Source: Polynucleobacter yangtzensis
Lineage (GTDB): Bacteria > Pseudomonadota > Gammaproteobacteria > Burkholderiales > Burkholderiaceae
Direction: 5' to 3'
Assembly: GCF_001595965.1 (NCBI RefSeq)
Contig: NZ_LOJI01000040.1
Location: forward strand, 62,278-126,277
Length of the DNA: 64,000 nucleotides
Shown here: piece after piece, positions 26,852 through 35,358 of the stretch
Position numbering within the stretch: position 1 is the first letter of the stretch
How the letters are laid out: each line of letters starts with the position of its first letter
The notes under the pieces: generated by a model
What the model saw: the letters and a program-made list of their open reading frames with translations, nothing else
Database searches by the model: none
Told to the model about the DNA's origin: nothing
Made by a program: the position numbers and the translations under genes

Positions 26852-28285
26852 TTAATGTCCCGCAGGGTTAGCTAACATTCCCGCACCTGTGACACTTGGC
26901 ACCTGCAATATTGTTGGCCTACCGATTAAGGATGATTGCAATGCTGCATCCGTTAGCCAAAATTGTTGCTGAGCATTGATTGCTGAAATCACGGCTGAGA
27001 CTTGATCCCTTGAGTCTGCGATCAACTCAAAGACACCAATAATCATGCCGTTATAGCGAAGCTGACTTTCTTCTGCAATTGCTTTTCGAACTGGAATAAC
27101 TTCCTTACGATAATGTTGAGAAACATCGTAGGCAGTACGGTATGCGGAATAGGTCTCCCTTAGATTTGAGCTAGCATTTCGAGTCACGCCCTCTAGTCGA
27201 TTAAATGCGGCCAAAGTTTGGGCATTCATCGCATCACGACTCATGTCACCCCAATCAAAAATGGGTAAACGAATCGATATCTCATAGCCTTGCTTTGGCG
27301 TACTTTCACCCGTTGATGAGTTAAATTTAGTGCCACGATTGATGCCTAACTCAATATCCGTAAAGCTCGTAATCGTATTAAGGCCTTGTGCTTTTGCAGC
27401 CGCTTCCAAGGTTGCTGTGGCAAGACGAATATCCAAACGCTCCACACCAGCTTGCTGGGCAATCCATTGGGCATCAGGGGGTTGTTTTGGTAAATCTGGG
27501 AGGCGATTAGGCAATTTCAACTCACCAGCCTGAAGCTCACTTAAACCAAGAGCGCGAACCAGCTCCTCCCTGCGACTAACTGCTGACTGCTTTGCATTGG
27601 CAAACTGCGTTGCTGAATCAGCATAAAACGCTTGCTGTCTTGCGCGGCTAATTTTGTTGAAATTACCAACCGCCTCCATACGCTTTGCCAATTCCGCACT
27701 TGCTTCAGCACTACGAAATACTTGCTCGGCATACTTCAAGGATTCTTCAGCAGAGACCGCACGAACCCAAGCCTGACGAACCAAAGTCACCTGATCAATA
27801 ATTTCAGTAGTTAAGCGTAATTGCGCCTGCTCAATCCGCTTATCAGCAATTCCTTTGCGTTGGGGCAAAGTGATGAGATCCAATAATCCAAATACAAACC
27901 AACGATTAAATTCAATCTCAGGGCTGGTAACCATGCGCTCGAAGGCAAAGTACGGATTTGACATCCTGCCTGCCTGAGCAGCAGACGCTGCTTCAGACCA
28001 ATTCTGGGCAATTAATGCTTGCACTGCTGGGCTATTAATTAAGGCAAGCTGAACGGCATCGCTTTGAGTGAGCTTTTTGGTTAGAAGCTCTTGAGCCCTA
28101 GCTTTAAGCGCATCACGTTCATCAGATGACTTTGCGAGCACAACCTGACCATTCGTAAACTTACTAGATTCGAGATTGGTTTTTTGCAAAGTGTCATCAA
28201 TATTGACACTAGCGCAACCGGATAGAGCGCCGAGCAACAAGATCGATGCCAGCTTATATCGTTTCACAAAAGGAATATTGGCCAT
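26852..28285 (-). CDS. TolC family outer-membrane lipoprotein
   Basis: A 477-aa efflux-channel protein. The lipobox is LLGALSGC near residue 25, so the protein is anchored by lipid. The long helices typical of TolC follow (QARLRLTTEIIDQVTLVRQA-type pattern; GYEISIRLPIFDWGDMS). It lies between the multicopper oxidase and a small secreted protein. No RND pump is next to it in this cluster, so it probably works with another exporter or with the oxidase. I start at the second Met; the first (28288) overlaps the upstream stop as ATGA. Confidence 0.88.
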   Translation of the reverse strand: MANIPFVKRYKLASILLLGALSGCASVNIDDTLQKTNLESSKFTNGQVVLAKSSDERDALKARAQELLTKKLTQSDAVQLALINSPAVQALIAQNWSEAASAAQAGRMSNPYFAFERMVTSPEIEFNRWFVFGLLDLITLPQRKGIADKRIEQAQLRLTTEIIDQVTLVRQAWVRAVSAEESLKYAEQVFRSAEASAELAKRMEAVGNFNKISRARQQAFYADSATQFANAKQSAVSRREELVRALGLSELQAGELKLPNRLPDLPKQPPDAQWIAQQAGVERLDIRLATATLEAAAKAQGLNTITSFTDIELGINRGTKFNSSTGESTPKQGYEISIRLPIFDWGDMSRDAMNAQTLAAFNRLEGVTRNASSNLRETYSAYRTAYDVSQHYRKEVIPVRKAIAEESQLRYNGMIIGVFELIADSRDQVSAVISAINAQQQFWLTDAALQSSLIGRPTILQVPSVTGAGMLANPAGH

Positions 28286-28602
28286 CATTTGACTCCCTCA
28301 TGGTGGCTTTTTGAATGCCCTTCATTTGCAGGTAATTGATCGGATTGAGAGGCTTCTTTTGCATACGCTTTCCAGCCCCCAATCTTTTCGACCGTAGCAT
28401 TAGCCTGCTTCCAGGAGATGACTTCCTCCTCAGAGTACGGCTGATAACCTTCAAATACCGATTTGTATTGCAGGGGCTGGGAAACTGCGAATGCCGAAGC
28501 GGTCGATGCCACTCCGTCCTGTGCTAATGCAACTGAACCACCCTGTAAGGCGAGCGCGAATAGAAATATTCCATTGCCTCGCATGCCTTTTAACATGCTC
28601 AT
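28285..28602 (-). CDS. Secreted hypothetical protein of copper clusters
   Basis: A 105-aa protein, starting at MSMLKGMRGNGIFLFALALQ with GGAG before the ATG; a signal peptide ends near VALA. The mature part holds KSVFEGYQPYSEEEVISWKQ and IGGWKAYAKEA, which I associate with small proteins encoded just before TolC and multicopper oxidase genes. The end is His-rich (HSKSHHEG). Its stop overlaps the TolC start. Confidence 0.65.
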   Translation of the reverse strand: MSMLKGMRGNGIFLFALALQGGSVALAQDGVASTASAFAVSQPLQYKSVFEGYQPYSEEEVISWKQANATVEKIGGWKAYAKEASQSDQLPANEGHSKSHHEGVK

Positions 28603-28666
28603 AATTTCTCCAATAGACAAACACAGCGATAAAAATATCGCCAAATCTAGTTACTGCTGGGGAAAT

Positions 28667-29035
28667 TTAAATCCGAGGGGGTTTGTAAATGCTGTCCAGC
28701 GATTGGCCAACAGCCAATGTGGGGGCGTATGCAGACAGATTTTCCGCATACTGCAAAGGGGTAATCACAGGTGTTGAACTGGTTAAGTTAGCGACACCAA
28801 AACAGCATTGGGCGCTAGTGTGGCACTTTGCAGATGCTTTTTTCGCGACCTTTTCTAAAGACGGGCTGCAATCATCGCATTGCTTATGCTGAGCATGTGA
28901 ACCAGAGTGATCAGCATGTGACGCCGACTGGGATTGATGCTCATGGCCATGGTCAGGAACGAAAACGGGCATGCTAGCCGCATGAATGAGGCTAAAAAAG
29001 AAACTTAAACATAAGAAAACGCATACCTTCCGCAT
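28667..29035 (-). CDS. Secreted Cys/His-rich protein, first gene of the copper cluster
   Basis: A 122-aa protein with a signal peptide (VCVFLCLSFFFSLIHAA) and a His-rich linker (HGHEHQSQSASHADH). The Cys-rich part (HKQCDDCSPSL, KCHTSAQCCFG) resembles DUF2946-type proteins of copper operons. It is the promoter-proximal gene of a run of about 17 genes on the same strand down to 17.3 kb. It probably binds copper in the periplasm. Confidence 0.6.
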   Translation of the reverse strand: MRKVCVFLCLSFFFSLIHAASMPVFVPDHGHEHQSQSASHADHSGSHAQHKQCDDCSPSLEKVAKKASAKCHTSAQCCFGVANLTSSTPVITPLQYAENLSAYAPTLAVGQSLDSIYKPPRI

Positions 29036-29265
29036 CTCTAAAGATTACACCCAATTTTTATATTTGTCACCCATGCTGGTATTTCCGCCCATTTTTTAAG
29101 CATGAGATATCCATTTCGCCGGCATCCCAAGCTCCAATAAGCCCAATAACTAATGGGCAGCCTTATGCCGAAAAAGATCCCTCCATCGTAAAAAGTTACA
29201 GCCAACACCTACAATGCTCCTAAACTAGCGCACTCTATTAAATGATTAAAAAACATATTAACTCC

Positions 29266-29412
29266 ATGTTAGACAAAGCCGCCAAACTAAATGCTCAATG
29301 TAGCTGCATCAGCGTGGATAACAAGAAACTAGATATTGAAGTGCATCGCTTTATTGACGACTTAAGCCTTGCTGACACAACAGCAACACAGATAAGGGTA
29401 AGCTCCAGCTGA
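29266..29412 (+). pseudogene. Remnant: N-terminal 44 residues of the ATP-grasp-like protein
   Basis: The frame reads MLDKAAKLNAQCSCISVDNK, then LDIEVHRFIDDLSLADTTAT, closely matching the start of the 421-aa protein at 51617-52882. It breaks off there and runs into the tail of a DUF6641-like gene. The junction shows a deletion or recombination between two element copies. Not functional as it stands. Confidence 0.7.
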
Positions 29413-29614
29413 TGGCACCTTATGTCTATCAGTGTTTTACGGTAGCAAACGCATTGAAATTATTCCCGGCAAAACATCCATCTGCGCGACAAATATGACT
29501 GACTTAATTGATGCATTGGAATTACTCAAGTCAGAGACTGAGGCTGGCAATTTAGACGTAGCGATTGAGATGGCTAGTGGCGCACTAAAAATGAATTTCA
29601 ACAAAAACAAGTAG
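29411..29614 (+). pseudogene. Remnant: C-terminal part of a DUF6641-like gene
   Basis: The frame DGTLCLSVFYGSKRIEIIPG, continuing to VAIEMASGALKMNFNKNK, matches the last 65 residues of the 15953-16393 protein. The first half is missing, replaced by the ATP-grasp remnant. A GTG at 29432 could start a 60-aa product, but no ribosome site is visible. Confidence 0.7.
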
Positions 29615-29623
29615 ATAGCTATA

Positions 29624-29648
29624 CAAGCGTTACTTTAAGTAACGCTTG
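29624..29648. promoter_or_regulatory. Palindrome CAAGCGTTACTT-T-AAGTAACGCTTG
   Basis: A perfect inverted repeat with 12-bp arms, just after the DUF6641 remnant and 37 bp before the 48-aa gene. Its core GTTACT/AGTAAC matches the palindromes at 13551 and 16438. It may be a variant of the same operator. Confidence 0.55.
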
Positions 29649-29685
29649 ATTTGTAAAAGCTTGATAAGAAAAGCTAAATATTAAT

Positions 29686-29832
29686 ATGAAAAGATATAAG
29701 GCAACAGTCAATGCAGCAGGGATGTGGGTGGAAACTATTCTCTACGCTCAAAACCAAGCCCAGGCATATCGGTTATTTCAAGCTATCTTTGGCGCAAATA
29801 ACGTGCCACACCAACCGCTACAGATTGGATAA
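29686..29832 (+). CDS. Conserved 48-aa element protein
   Basis: The frame MKRYKATVNAAGMWVETILY, ending NVPHQPLQIG, recurs almost unchanged at 57717-57863. In both places it is followed 2 bp later by the start of the KAERARQKI protein. Two conserved copies in separate blocks argue that it is a real gene. It looks like a small alpha/beta protein (strand-helix pattern), function unknown. Confidence 0.65.
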   Translation: MKRYKATVNAAGMWVETILYAQNQAQAYRLFQAIFGANNVPHQPLQIG

Positions 29833-29834
29833 TC

Positions 29835-30011
29835 ATGAGGTTCAATGAAATTGCCCCACAAAAGCCATTAAGTCCAGAGCAAGCCAGGCTTAAGTCAATG
29901 AAAGATCGTGTAAAGCGCGATCAGCAAGCTGTAAAGGCTGAAAGGGCTAGGCAAAAGATTAAGGCTGGGCAGGCGGACCTAGCGAAAACTCTCTCATCTA
30001 GTCAAAAATAA
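29835..30011 (+). CDS. Conserved 58-aa basic element protein (KAERARQKI type)
   Basis: The frame MRFNEIAPQKPLSPEQARLK, then AVKAERARQKIKAGQADLAK, is nearly identical to the 55-aa protein at 57547-57714 and to the N-terminus of the 119-aa protein at 16879. A single charged helix is expected. Downstream codons to 30151 keep a frameshifted trace of the longer form's second half, so this copy may be shortened by mutation. Confidence 0.6.
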   Translation: MRFNEIAPQKPLSPEQARLKSMKDRVKRDQQAVKAERARQKIKAGQADLAKTLSSSQK

Positions 30012-30040
30012 CCCTCTATATCAAAACCTAATAGCTACAG

Positions 30041-30151
30041 CCTCGTTGACGACTTCAATCTTGGACTTGCAGCAGCCTTATGGAAGAAAGAGGCGGCGCT
30101 ATTGTGGTTAGGATTGAAGATGGCGCTAAGAGAGTAATTTATTCATCCTGA
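30041..30151 (+). pseudogene. Decayed C-terminal part of a KAERARQKI-type gene
   Basis: Codons read FNLGLAAALWKKEAA, then, after a frameshift, GAIVVRIEDGAK and a stop at 30149-30151. They match NFNDALAAALRKKKAGAIVV of the 119-aa protein. A remnant only. Confidence 0.6.
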
Positions 30152-30163
30152 ATAAATTACTCT
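30131..30163. terminator. Strong hairpin between convergent units
   Basis: A perfect 14-bp stem (30131-30144 with 30150-30163) and a 5-nt loop, without a long T-run. It separates the remnant genes from the RND operon, whose last gene ends at 30237 on the other strand, so a two-way terminator is likely. Confidence 0.55.
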
Positions 30164-30236
30164 CCCATGAACCCGAACTCCATATAATCATTCTAGCTAT
30201 CTACCGTCTTAAAACCTAGATCAAAAAAGTGGTGTC

Positions 30237-30611
30237 TCAGTAAACATATCTAGCCGTAATGACTTGATTTTTCAATTTAATAATTGCAATTACCTTAGTA
30301 CCCTTTTCTATATTAAATTTTCCTCTTATCTCAAAATTTTCCCTATTTGCAGCAAGCTCATATTCTTGCTTGCTTGCTCCATTTAGTAATGTCAGCTTTG
30401 CGTTTCCCCCATTAATGTCAATAGGCTTTCCATGATCTCGCACATAAATTTGCACTAAATCATTTTTTGCGACAAGCTCAACATCAATATCCTTGACTAC
30501 AAATATTTTTCCTCCAAATAGAGGGGCATGATCATGCCTCCCGTCAGCATTTGCAATAGATGTAGTCGATAGAAAAATAACGAACGTTAATATAAGTGAT
30601 CGAATTTTCAT
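30237..30611 (-). CDS. Small periplasmic protein of the RND operon
   Basis: A 124-aa protein with a signal peptide (ILTFVIFLSTTSIANA) and a beta-rich mature part: DVELVAKNDLVQIYVRDHGK, AKLTLLNGASKQEYEL, KGTKVIAIIKLKNQVITARY. The spacing of these elements resembles the mature part of the 190-aa protein at 34776-35348. Both could be one Ig-like or copper-resistance-type beta sandwich. It starts 3 bp after the RND gene and closes the operon. Confidence 0.55.
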   Translation of the reverse strand: MKIRSLILTFVIFLSTTSIANADGRHDHAPLFGGKIFVVKDIDVELVAKNDLVQIYVRDHGKPIDINGGNAKLTLLNGASKQEYELAANRENFEIRGKFNIEKGTKVIAIIKLKNQVITARYVY

Positions 30612-30613
30612 TT

Positions 30614-33600
30614 CTAATATCCCTCTTGTGCATTTGTAATTAATAATGATTTTTCAGCGTCATTCTTTCCATAGAGCCAAAACATAGCCGGCGTTAGAAA
30701 GGTATCTAATAAGGTTGAGCTAATAAGCCCAGAAAAAATTACAACCGCCACTGGATGCAATATCTCCGTTCCCGGCCGTTCCGCCTCAAACAGCAAAGGA
30801 GCTAAAGCAAATGCTGTAACTAACGCAGTCATCAAAACCGGGGACAATCTCTCAATTGAGCCTCTCACTATCATTGCCTTACTGAAGGACTCACCCTCTA
30901 GCCTCATCAGATTTAGGTAGTGGCTTATTTTCAATATCCCATTTCGCACAGATATACCAGCCAGCGTAATAAATCCGATGAGGGCGGCAATTGACAGTGG
31001 CTGACCAGATAGCCATAAACCAATGATTGCACCAATCATTGCCAATGGAATATTAGACATAATCATGAGAGATAAAAGGGTTGATTTGTACTTTGTATAA
31101 AGTACAGCAAACATCATTAACAATGAGCCAATTGATAAAAATCCAATCAACTTAGAGGCCATTTCTTGAGCGACAAATTGTCCTCCTAACGTAACGAAAT
31201 AACCTTCGGGCATACGGAAATTATCGACTACAACCCTAATATCTTTTACTACGTCAGATAACGCCCTATTTGATGTATTTGCAGAAATGACAATTCGCCT
31301 TTTCCCATCATCCCTGCTAATTTGATTGGGACCATCGCTATCCTCCAAGGAAGCAATCTTTGAAAGCGGTATTCTTCCGAGTGGAGTATCAATTAAAACA
31401 TCAGACAACCCATCAAGCGTTCGAGAAGTCTCTGGCAATTTCAGCACAAGCCCAAAACGTTTACTTCCCTCGATGATTTGAGAAAGGCGCTCCCCTTCTA
31501 CTATTGACTGCAATACCTCCATGACTTGAGATGTGGAGACTCCATATTGCGATGCAAGGTCATAATTAATTCGTACTTTAATTTGCGGAGCTAATACTTG
31601 CTTTTCAATCTCTAAGTCTACGAGACCTGAAACTCCAGATAATTTTGAGCGTAATAAATCTGCTTGACTGCGCAAAATATCCAAGTCATCACCAAAAATC
31701 TTGATGGCAATTTGTGAACGCACTCCTGATAGCATGTGGTCGATTCTGTGTGAGATAGGTTGCCCTATCGCAATCGCAGCAGGTAAGTTCACCAATCTCT
31801 TTCGAATGTCATCTTGAATATCAGCCATCGATCTTGTTAATTCTTTTGCAGGCTTAAGTCCCACATCAAGCTCACTAACATGTACGCCTTCCGCGTGCTC
31901 ATCAAGCTCAGCGCGACCACTCCTTCTGCCAACATAGGTCACCTCAGGGATTTGACGAATAAGTACTTCAGCTTGCCGCGCAATCGCTGAAGATTCGGTT
32001 AAGGCAACCCCCGGATTGAGTCTCAAACCTACCAATAATGTCCCTTCATTAAACGGAGGCAAAAAAGCAGTTGGCATTACAAAAATGCTGAGCCCAGAAA
32101 CGAGAACCAAGGAAGCGGCGTAAACAATATATCTTTTTGGCGCCACCAAAAATCGATTGAGCATTATTTGGTAATGCGATTTAAGCCAAACTAGGATTTT
32201 GGTATCTCCATGGCTAGCCTGTTTCATGGCTGGCAATAGGTAATAACTCAATACTGGCGTAACCGTTACCGACACGATCAAAGAGGCCAGCGTAGAAACT
32301 ATAAACGCTATCCCAAGAGGGGTAAACAATTTACCTTCAATTCCCGAAAGTGCAAATAAGGGAATAAAAACCAATACTATGATGGCAGTTGCGTAGATAA
32401 TCCCGGTTCTCACTTCAAGTGATGCCATCCGCACTACCTCAATAATGCTGACACGCTCACCTTCTGGCTTATCGGTATTGATTTTCAGTCTGCGAATGAT
32501 ATTTTCAACATCAACAACCGCATCATCCACTAGTCCACCAATAGCAATAGCAAGCCCTCCTAAGGTCATAGTGTTAATGGAAAGACCAAAGTATTTAAAA
32601 ACTAACGCAGTGATTAATATCGATATTGGAATTGCAGTCAATGAAATAAAAACTGGCCTGAATGTACCCAAAAACAGATACAAAATAATTGCTACAAAGA
32701 TTGAAGCACCAATCAGTTTTCCCTCAAGTGTATTGATAGATGCCTCTATAAATGTAGCCTGCCTAAACGTCATTCTGGGCGCATTCATCCCTTCAGGAAG
32801 GCCTTGCTTTAATTGATTCAGTGCATTTTCAATTTTTAAACTCAAATCGATTGTGTCGGCCGATGGTTGCTTTTGAATTCCCAAGATAACTGCGGGACCC
32901 CCTTCATAACCAGCATCACCTCGCTTAACTGCTGGCGCAAATGTAACCTCAGCTATTTGCTTTAGCAAAATTTGCTGACCACCCTTTGTTGTCACTGCCA
33001 AGTTTCTCAAATCATCCAAGCTAGAAGTTCTGCCAATGTTACGAATCAGGTATTCCTTGCTATTAACCTCAATGAAGCCCCCAGAAGTATTCGATGAATG
33101 CCCCCTAAGAACCCCCTCCAGCTGCGATACCGTCACCCCTAGCTCGGACATTCGCCGCGTATTAGGCTGGACTTGAAATTGACGGACCTGACCTCCGATT
33201 GGAATAACCTGAGCAACTCCAGGAATCGCCATTAATCGAGGTCTTAAAACCCAGTCTGCATACTCGCGAACTTGCATTGGAGAAATCTTAGCCTCATCAA
33301 TTGGGATTGCAATTTGCATAATTTCGCCCATGATGGAGCTGATCGGTCCCATTCGCGGTACAACCCTATCGGGTAACGTGTTTTCCATTGTGCTTAAACG
33401 CTCACTCACCATTTGACGGGCTCGATATATATCCGTGCTCCAATTAAAGGTGATGTAGATAAAAGAGAGTCCAGCGCTCGAAATTGATCTCACTGACTCG
33501 ACACCCGGAAGACCATTCATTACCGTTTCCAATGGAAATGTAATTAATTGCTCAACCTCCTCAGAGGCCATTCCACCAGCTTCAGTCATTACAGTTACGG

Positions 33601-33736
33601 TTGGCTTATTGAGGTCTGGAAAAACATCTACCGGCATGCTCTGGAGCGCAAATGCTCCGTATGCCATGATGATTAATCCAATCAAGATGACAATCAGACG
33701 ATTTTTCAAGCTAAAGTTTAATAGCCAGGTAAACAT
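30614..33736 (-). CDS. CusA/CzcA family heavy-metal efflux RND pump
   Basis: A 1040-aa inner-membrane proton antiporter of the heavy-metal efflux group, with two sets of six helices and large periplasmic loops. The TM4 motif is GGLVDDAVVDVENIIRRL near residue 400. This differs from the classical CzcA (DFG-x-x-x-D) and CusA types and resembles the less studied HME3b-like branch, so the metal cannot be read from it. EQLITFPLETVMNGLPGVES and the ending LDTFLTPAMFWLYG are family-typical. The operon also encodes the adaptor, the channel and three small proteins. Confidence 0.92.
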   Translation of the reverse strand: MFTWLLNFSLKNRLIVILIGLIIMAYGAFALQSMPVDVFPDLNKPTVTVMTEAGGMASEEVEQLITFPLETVMNGLPGVESVRSISSAGLSFIYITFNWSTDIYRARQMVSERLSTMENTLPDRVVPRMGPISSIMGEIMQIAIPIDEAKISPMQVREYADWVLRPRLMAIPGVAQVIPIGGQVRQFQVQPNTRRMSELGVTVSQLEGVLRGHSSNTSGGFIEVNSKEYLIRNIGRTSSLDDLRNLAVTTKGGQQILLKQIAEVTFAPAVKRGDAGYEGGPAVILGIQKQPSADTIDLSLKIENALNQLKQGLPEGMNAPRMTFRQATFIEASINTLEGKLIGASIFVAIILYLFLGTFRPVFISLTAIPISILITALVFKYFGLSINTMTLGGLAIAIGGLVDDAVVDVENIIRRLKINTDKPEGERVSIIEVVRMASLEVRTGIIYATAIIVLVFIPLFALSGIEGKLFTPLGIAFIVSTLASLIVSVTVTPVLSYYLLPAMKQASHGDTKILVWLKSHYQIMLNRFLVAPKRYIVYAASLVLVSGLSIFVMPTAFLPPFNEGTLLVGLRLNPGVALTESSAIARQAEVLIRQIPEVTYVGRRSGRAELDEHAEGVHVSELDVGLKPAKELTRSMADIQDDIRKRLVNLPAAIAIGQPISHRIDHMLSGVRSQIAIKIFGDDLDILRSQADLLRSKLSGVSGLVDLEIEKQVLAPQIKVRINYDLASQYGVSTSQVMEVLQSIVEGERLSQIIEGSKRFGLVLKLPETSRTLDGLSDVLIDTPLGRIPLSKIASLEDSDGPNQISRDDGKRRIVISANTSNRALSDVVKDIRVVVDNFRMPEGYFVTLGGQFVAQEMASKLIGFLSIGSLLMMFAVLYTKYKSTLLSLMIMSNIPLAMIGAIIGLWLSGQPLSIAALIGFITLAGISVRNGILKISHYLNLMRLEGESFSKAMIVRGSIERLSPVLMTALVTAFALAPLLFEAERPGTEILHPVAVVIFSGLISSTLLDTFLTPAMFWLYGKNDAEKSLLITNAQEGY

Positions 33737-33744
33737 AGTAGCCC

Positions 33745-34779
33745 TTAGCGAATTTGATTAATTAAGGAAGCTGCGCTACTTACAACCCTATCTTGCGCAG
33801 ACAATCCTGAAGTGACAACGACATACTTTCCATCGAGCGGCTCATATAAGACTACTTTTGGCTCAAACTCTTCTGGCGACTTCTTAATCCAGACAATGTT
33901 TTGATTAGCACCATTTTTAACAATTGCCGAGAATGGAATTTTGAAGCCTTTATATTTGGTCTCAGTACTAACAAACACTCTAAGCGGTTGACCAATAGGA
34001 ATTCCTAGCAAATCATCATTTTTCCCAGAAAATGTAATGGGAAGTGCGAGCTCTCTCATAGATTGACCTCCGCCCAAATACTGAAGTTCAATAGTTTTTC
34101 CAGAATATTCAATGAATCCACCAGATATATTTTTGAGCATAGTGCCGTCATAAGCTAATGCCTCAACCAATAATCGACTTGGATTTACTACCTCGAAAAT
34201 TAATTGCCTTGCCTCGACCACCTGCCCAGAAACAATGCCCATCGTCGAGATAATCCCCGAAACAGGCGCTCTCAATTCTTCATTGGCAACCGCGGCCTGA
34301 GCCTCCTCAATCGTTTTGCGAGGTACGGTATCACTTAACTCCCGCAATCGTTTTAAACGGCTTTCAGCTAAAGAACGGGTACCGCTAGGGCCAGCCTCTG
34401 GCGTTACGTAAGCAAGCACATCACCTTTCGTCACACTTTGCCCGGGCAATGGAAATCCTTTAGGTCCTGGTGTGATTCTTCCGGCAACAATCGCTTGAAC
34501 CTTGCCGCCATAGTTTGGATCCATCATGACCTTGCCTGCCAAATCGAGTGTTTTAGGAAAATCGCCCTCTTGAGTCAATTCAGTCTCAACCTTCAACTGC
34601 CTTTGCGCTAACTTGGGTATAAAAAGATTGCCATTGGCTTGCCTTTTGGGAGTGTCAACACTCAGTGCGCCACTTGAATTCTTTTCATCCCCATGATCAG
34701 ATCCTGCGTAGGACAAACTGAAAAAAAATAGTGCGGCCGCAATCAAAATAGGTTTAAATAATGTAATAAAGATAATCAT
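33745..34779 (-). CDS. Efflux RND periplasmic adaptor (CzcB/CusB type)
   Basis: A 344-aa membrane-fusion protein with an N-terminal membrane or signal segment (FKPILIAAALFFFSLSYAGS). A barrel-sandwich hybrid domain holds GKVQAIVAGRITPGP, GQSVTKGDVLAYVTPE and ELRAPVSGIISTMGIVSG. The alpha-hairpin is short. The C-terminal end is LSAQDRVVSSAASLINQI. It links the RND pump to the TolC-type channel. It overlaps the upstream gene by 4 bp. Confidence 0.9.
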   Translation of the reverse strand: MIIFITLFKPILIAAALFFFSLSYAGSDHGDEKNSSGALSVDTPKRQANGNLFIPKLAQRQLKVETELTQEGDFPKTLDLAGKVMMDPNYGGKVQAIVAGRITPGPKGFPLPGQSVTKGDVLAYVTPEAGPSGTRSLAESRLKRLRELSDTVPRKTIEEAQAAVANEELRAPVSGIISTMGIVSGQVVEARQLIFEVVNPSRLLVEALAYDGTMLKNISGGFIEYSGKTIELQYLGGGQSMRELALPITFSGKNDDLLGIPIGQPLRVFVSTETKYKGFKIPFSAIVKNGANQNIVWIKKSPEEFEPKVVLYEPLDGKYVVVTSGLSAQDRVVSSAASLINQIR

Positions 34780-35348
34780 TTGCGATCCTTAATTTGCATA
34801 AGTATTTTTTGTATTTTCGGGATGATTTGTCCGCGTTTAGAGTAAAAGCGCCAGGAAATCGCAAGCAGAACCAATACACCGATCGCCAACTTAGCAACCA
34901 ACCACCAGCTAAATTTTGTAGAGTTGGTGTGTTGATTGACAAACGTAGTTGCAATAATGTCGCTTACATCACCATCAATAATGGTGATAGTTACAGGCAC
35001 GAGATCACCCTTTAAGTTTTTAGCAAGAGGGCCCTCATAGACATTGCCAGGAGCTTCTTTGAGCTCAATTTTTTGGCCGTCTAGGTCAATATTGACTTGT
35101 GCAGCTTTCACAGGTTTGTTGGTTAAAAAATGATCTATGTAGAGTCGAATCAGCTTTTCATCGAAAACACCAACAACCTCATACATATCAGATTCTGCAT
35201 AAAAACGGGGCAATGCTACCCCAACGGAATTAACTGCTTGACCAGCATCATGATCATGGCCCGGACCAGCAATAACTAAGTTTACAGACGCAGCTGACAG
35301 AAAAAGAACTGCGGAAAGTAGAATGAGTTTGCGTTTTAAATAATTCAT
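34776..35348 (-). CDS. Membrane-anchored periplasmic protein between channel and adaptor genes
   Basis: A 190-aa protein, starting at MNYLKRKLILLSAVLFLSAA (the longer frame from 35447 lies inside the channel gene). A signal is followed by GPGHDHDAGQ, a beta-rich domain (LIRLYIDHFLTNKPVKAAQV, DIIATTFVNQ), and a C-terminal membrane helix (WLVAKLAIGVLVLLAISWRF) with a short basic tail. Small proteins of this kind occur in several RND metal operons without a name. A sensor or metal-chaperone role is inferred from position. Confidence 0.6.
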   Translation of the reverse strand: MNYLKRKLILLSAVLFLSAASVNLVIAGPGHDHDAGQAVNSVGVALPRFYAESDMYEVVGVFDEKLIRLYIDHFLTNKPVKAAQVNIDLDGQKIELKEAPGNVYEGPLAKNLKGDLVPVTITIIDGDVSDIIATTFVNQHTNSTKFSWWLVAKLAIGVLVLLAISWRFYSKRGQIIPKIQKILMQIKDRK

Positions 35349-35358
35349 CGATAAATCC

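Noticed and set aside
30614..33736. Assignment as a copper/silver CusA pump
   Set aside because: The TM4 motif is not of CusA type and no CusF lies in this operon; the CzcI-like first gene points to divalent metals. I left the metal open.
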